A stretch of DNA of 6,294 nucleotides from Lentisphaerota bacterium (GTDB lineage Bacteria > Verrucomicrobiota > Lentisphaeria > Oligosphaerales > Oligosphaeraceae). Position 1 is the stretch's first letter. Each line of letters starts with the position of its first letter. The notes below the pieces were generated by a model. It was not told where the DNA came from, did no database searches, and was given only the letters and a program-made list of their open reading frames with translations. The position numbers were made by a program, and so were the translations under genes. The stretch spans positions 1 to 6,294 of the forward strand of contig JAAZIY010000072.1 in assembly GCA_012800625.1 (NCBI GenBank). Reading direction: 5' to 3'. Shown here one piece after another: positions 6,266-6,294 of the stretch.

Positions 6266-6294
6266 TAAAACAAAGGCTGCGGCGGGAAGACGCA

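Overview
The window holds three genes, all on the minus strand and probably one transcription unit. In transcription order they are: a 990-residue NAD-dependent glutamate dehydrogenase of the roughly 115-kDa class (6169 to 3197), a 492-residue Ycf46-type AAA+ ATPase (3133 to 1655), and a 386-residue M20 family metallohydrolase related to PM20D2 and AbgB (1591 to 431). Together they cover about 90% of the window. No tRNA, rRNA, CRISPR array or transposase gene was found.

Organism: the genes look G+C-rich, while the two ends of the window are AT-rich. The 115-kDa dehydrogenase class, a Ycf46-like ATPase and the intergenic stacked-hairpin repeat together suggest a Gram-negative, perhaps amino-acid-fermenting bacterium of the FCB or PVC type. 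This is an impression from family knowledge and not a firm placement.

Layout: bases 1-430 lie downstream of the M20 gene and contain no credible gene. They are filled with inverted repeats: hairpins at 10-51, 57-102 and 161-198, a branched cloverleaf-like element at 211-316, and a GC-rich hairpin at 317-335. The first 50 bases look like the tail of a second copy of the same element. Bases 6170-6294 are the AT-rich 5' region of the operon, with a possible promoter and a 6-bp dyad that could be an operator.

Function: the M20 enzyme could release free amino acids from dipeptides or N-acyl/aryl amino acids, and the dehydrogenase would convert glutamate to 2-oxoglutarate, ammonium and NADH. The AAA+ protein between them has no obvious enzymatic place in that route and may act as a regulator or remodelling chaperone. 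The most notable points are this gene combination, a single in-frame UAG separating the dehydrogenase from the ATPase (the 21 codons between them are open), an orphan Shine-Dalgarno-like GGGGGGAGG just after that UAG, a compact repeat between the ATPase and the M20 gene, and the structured repeat region at the left end.
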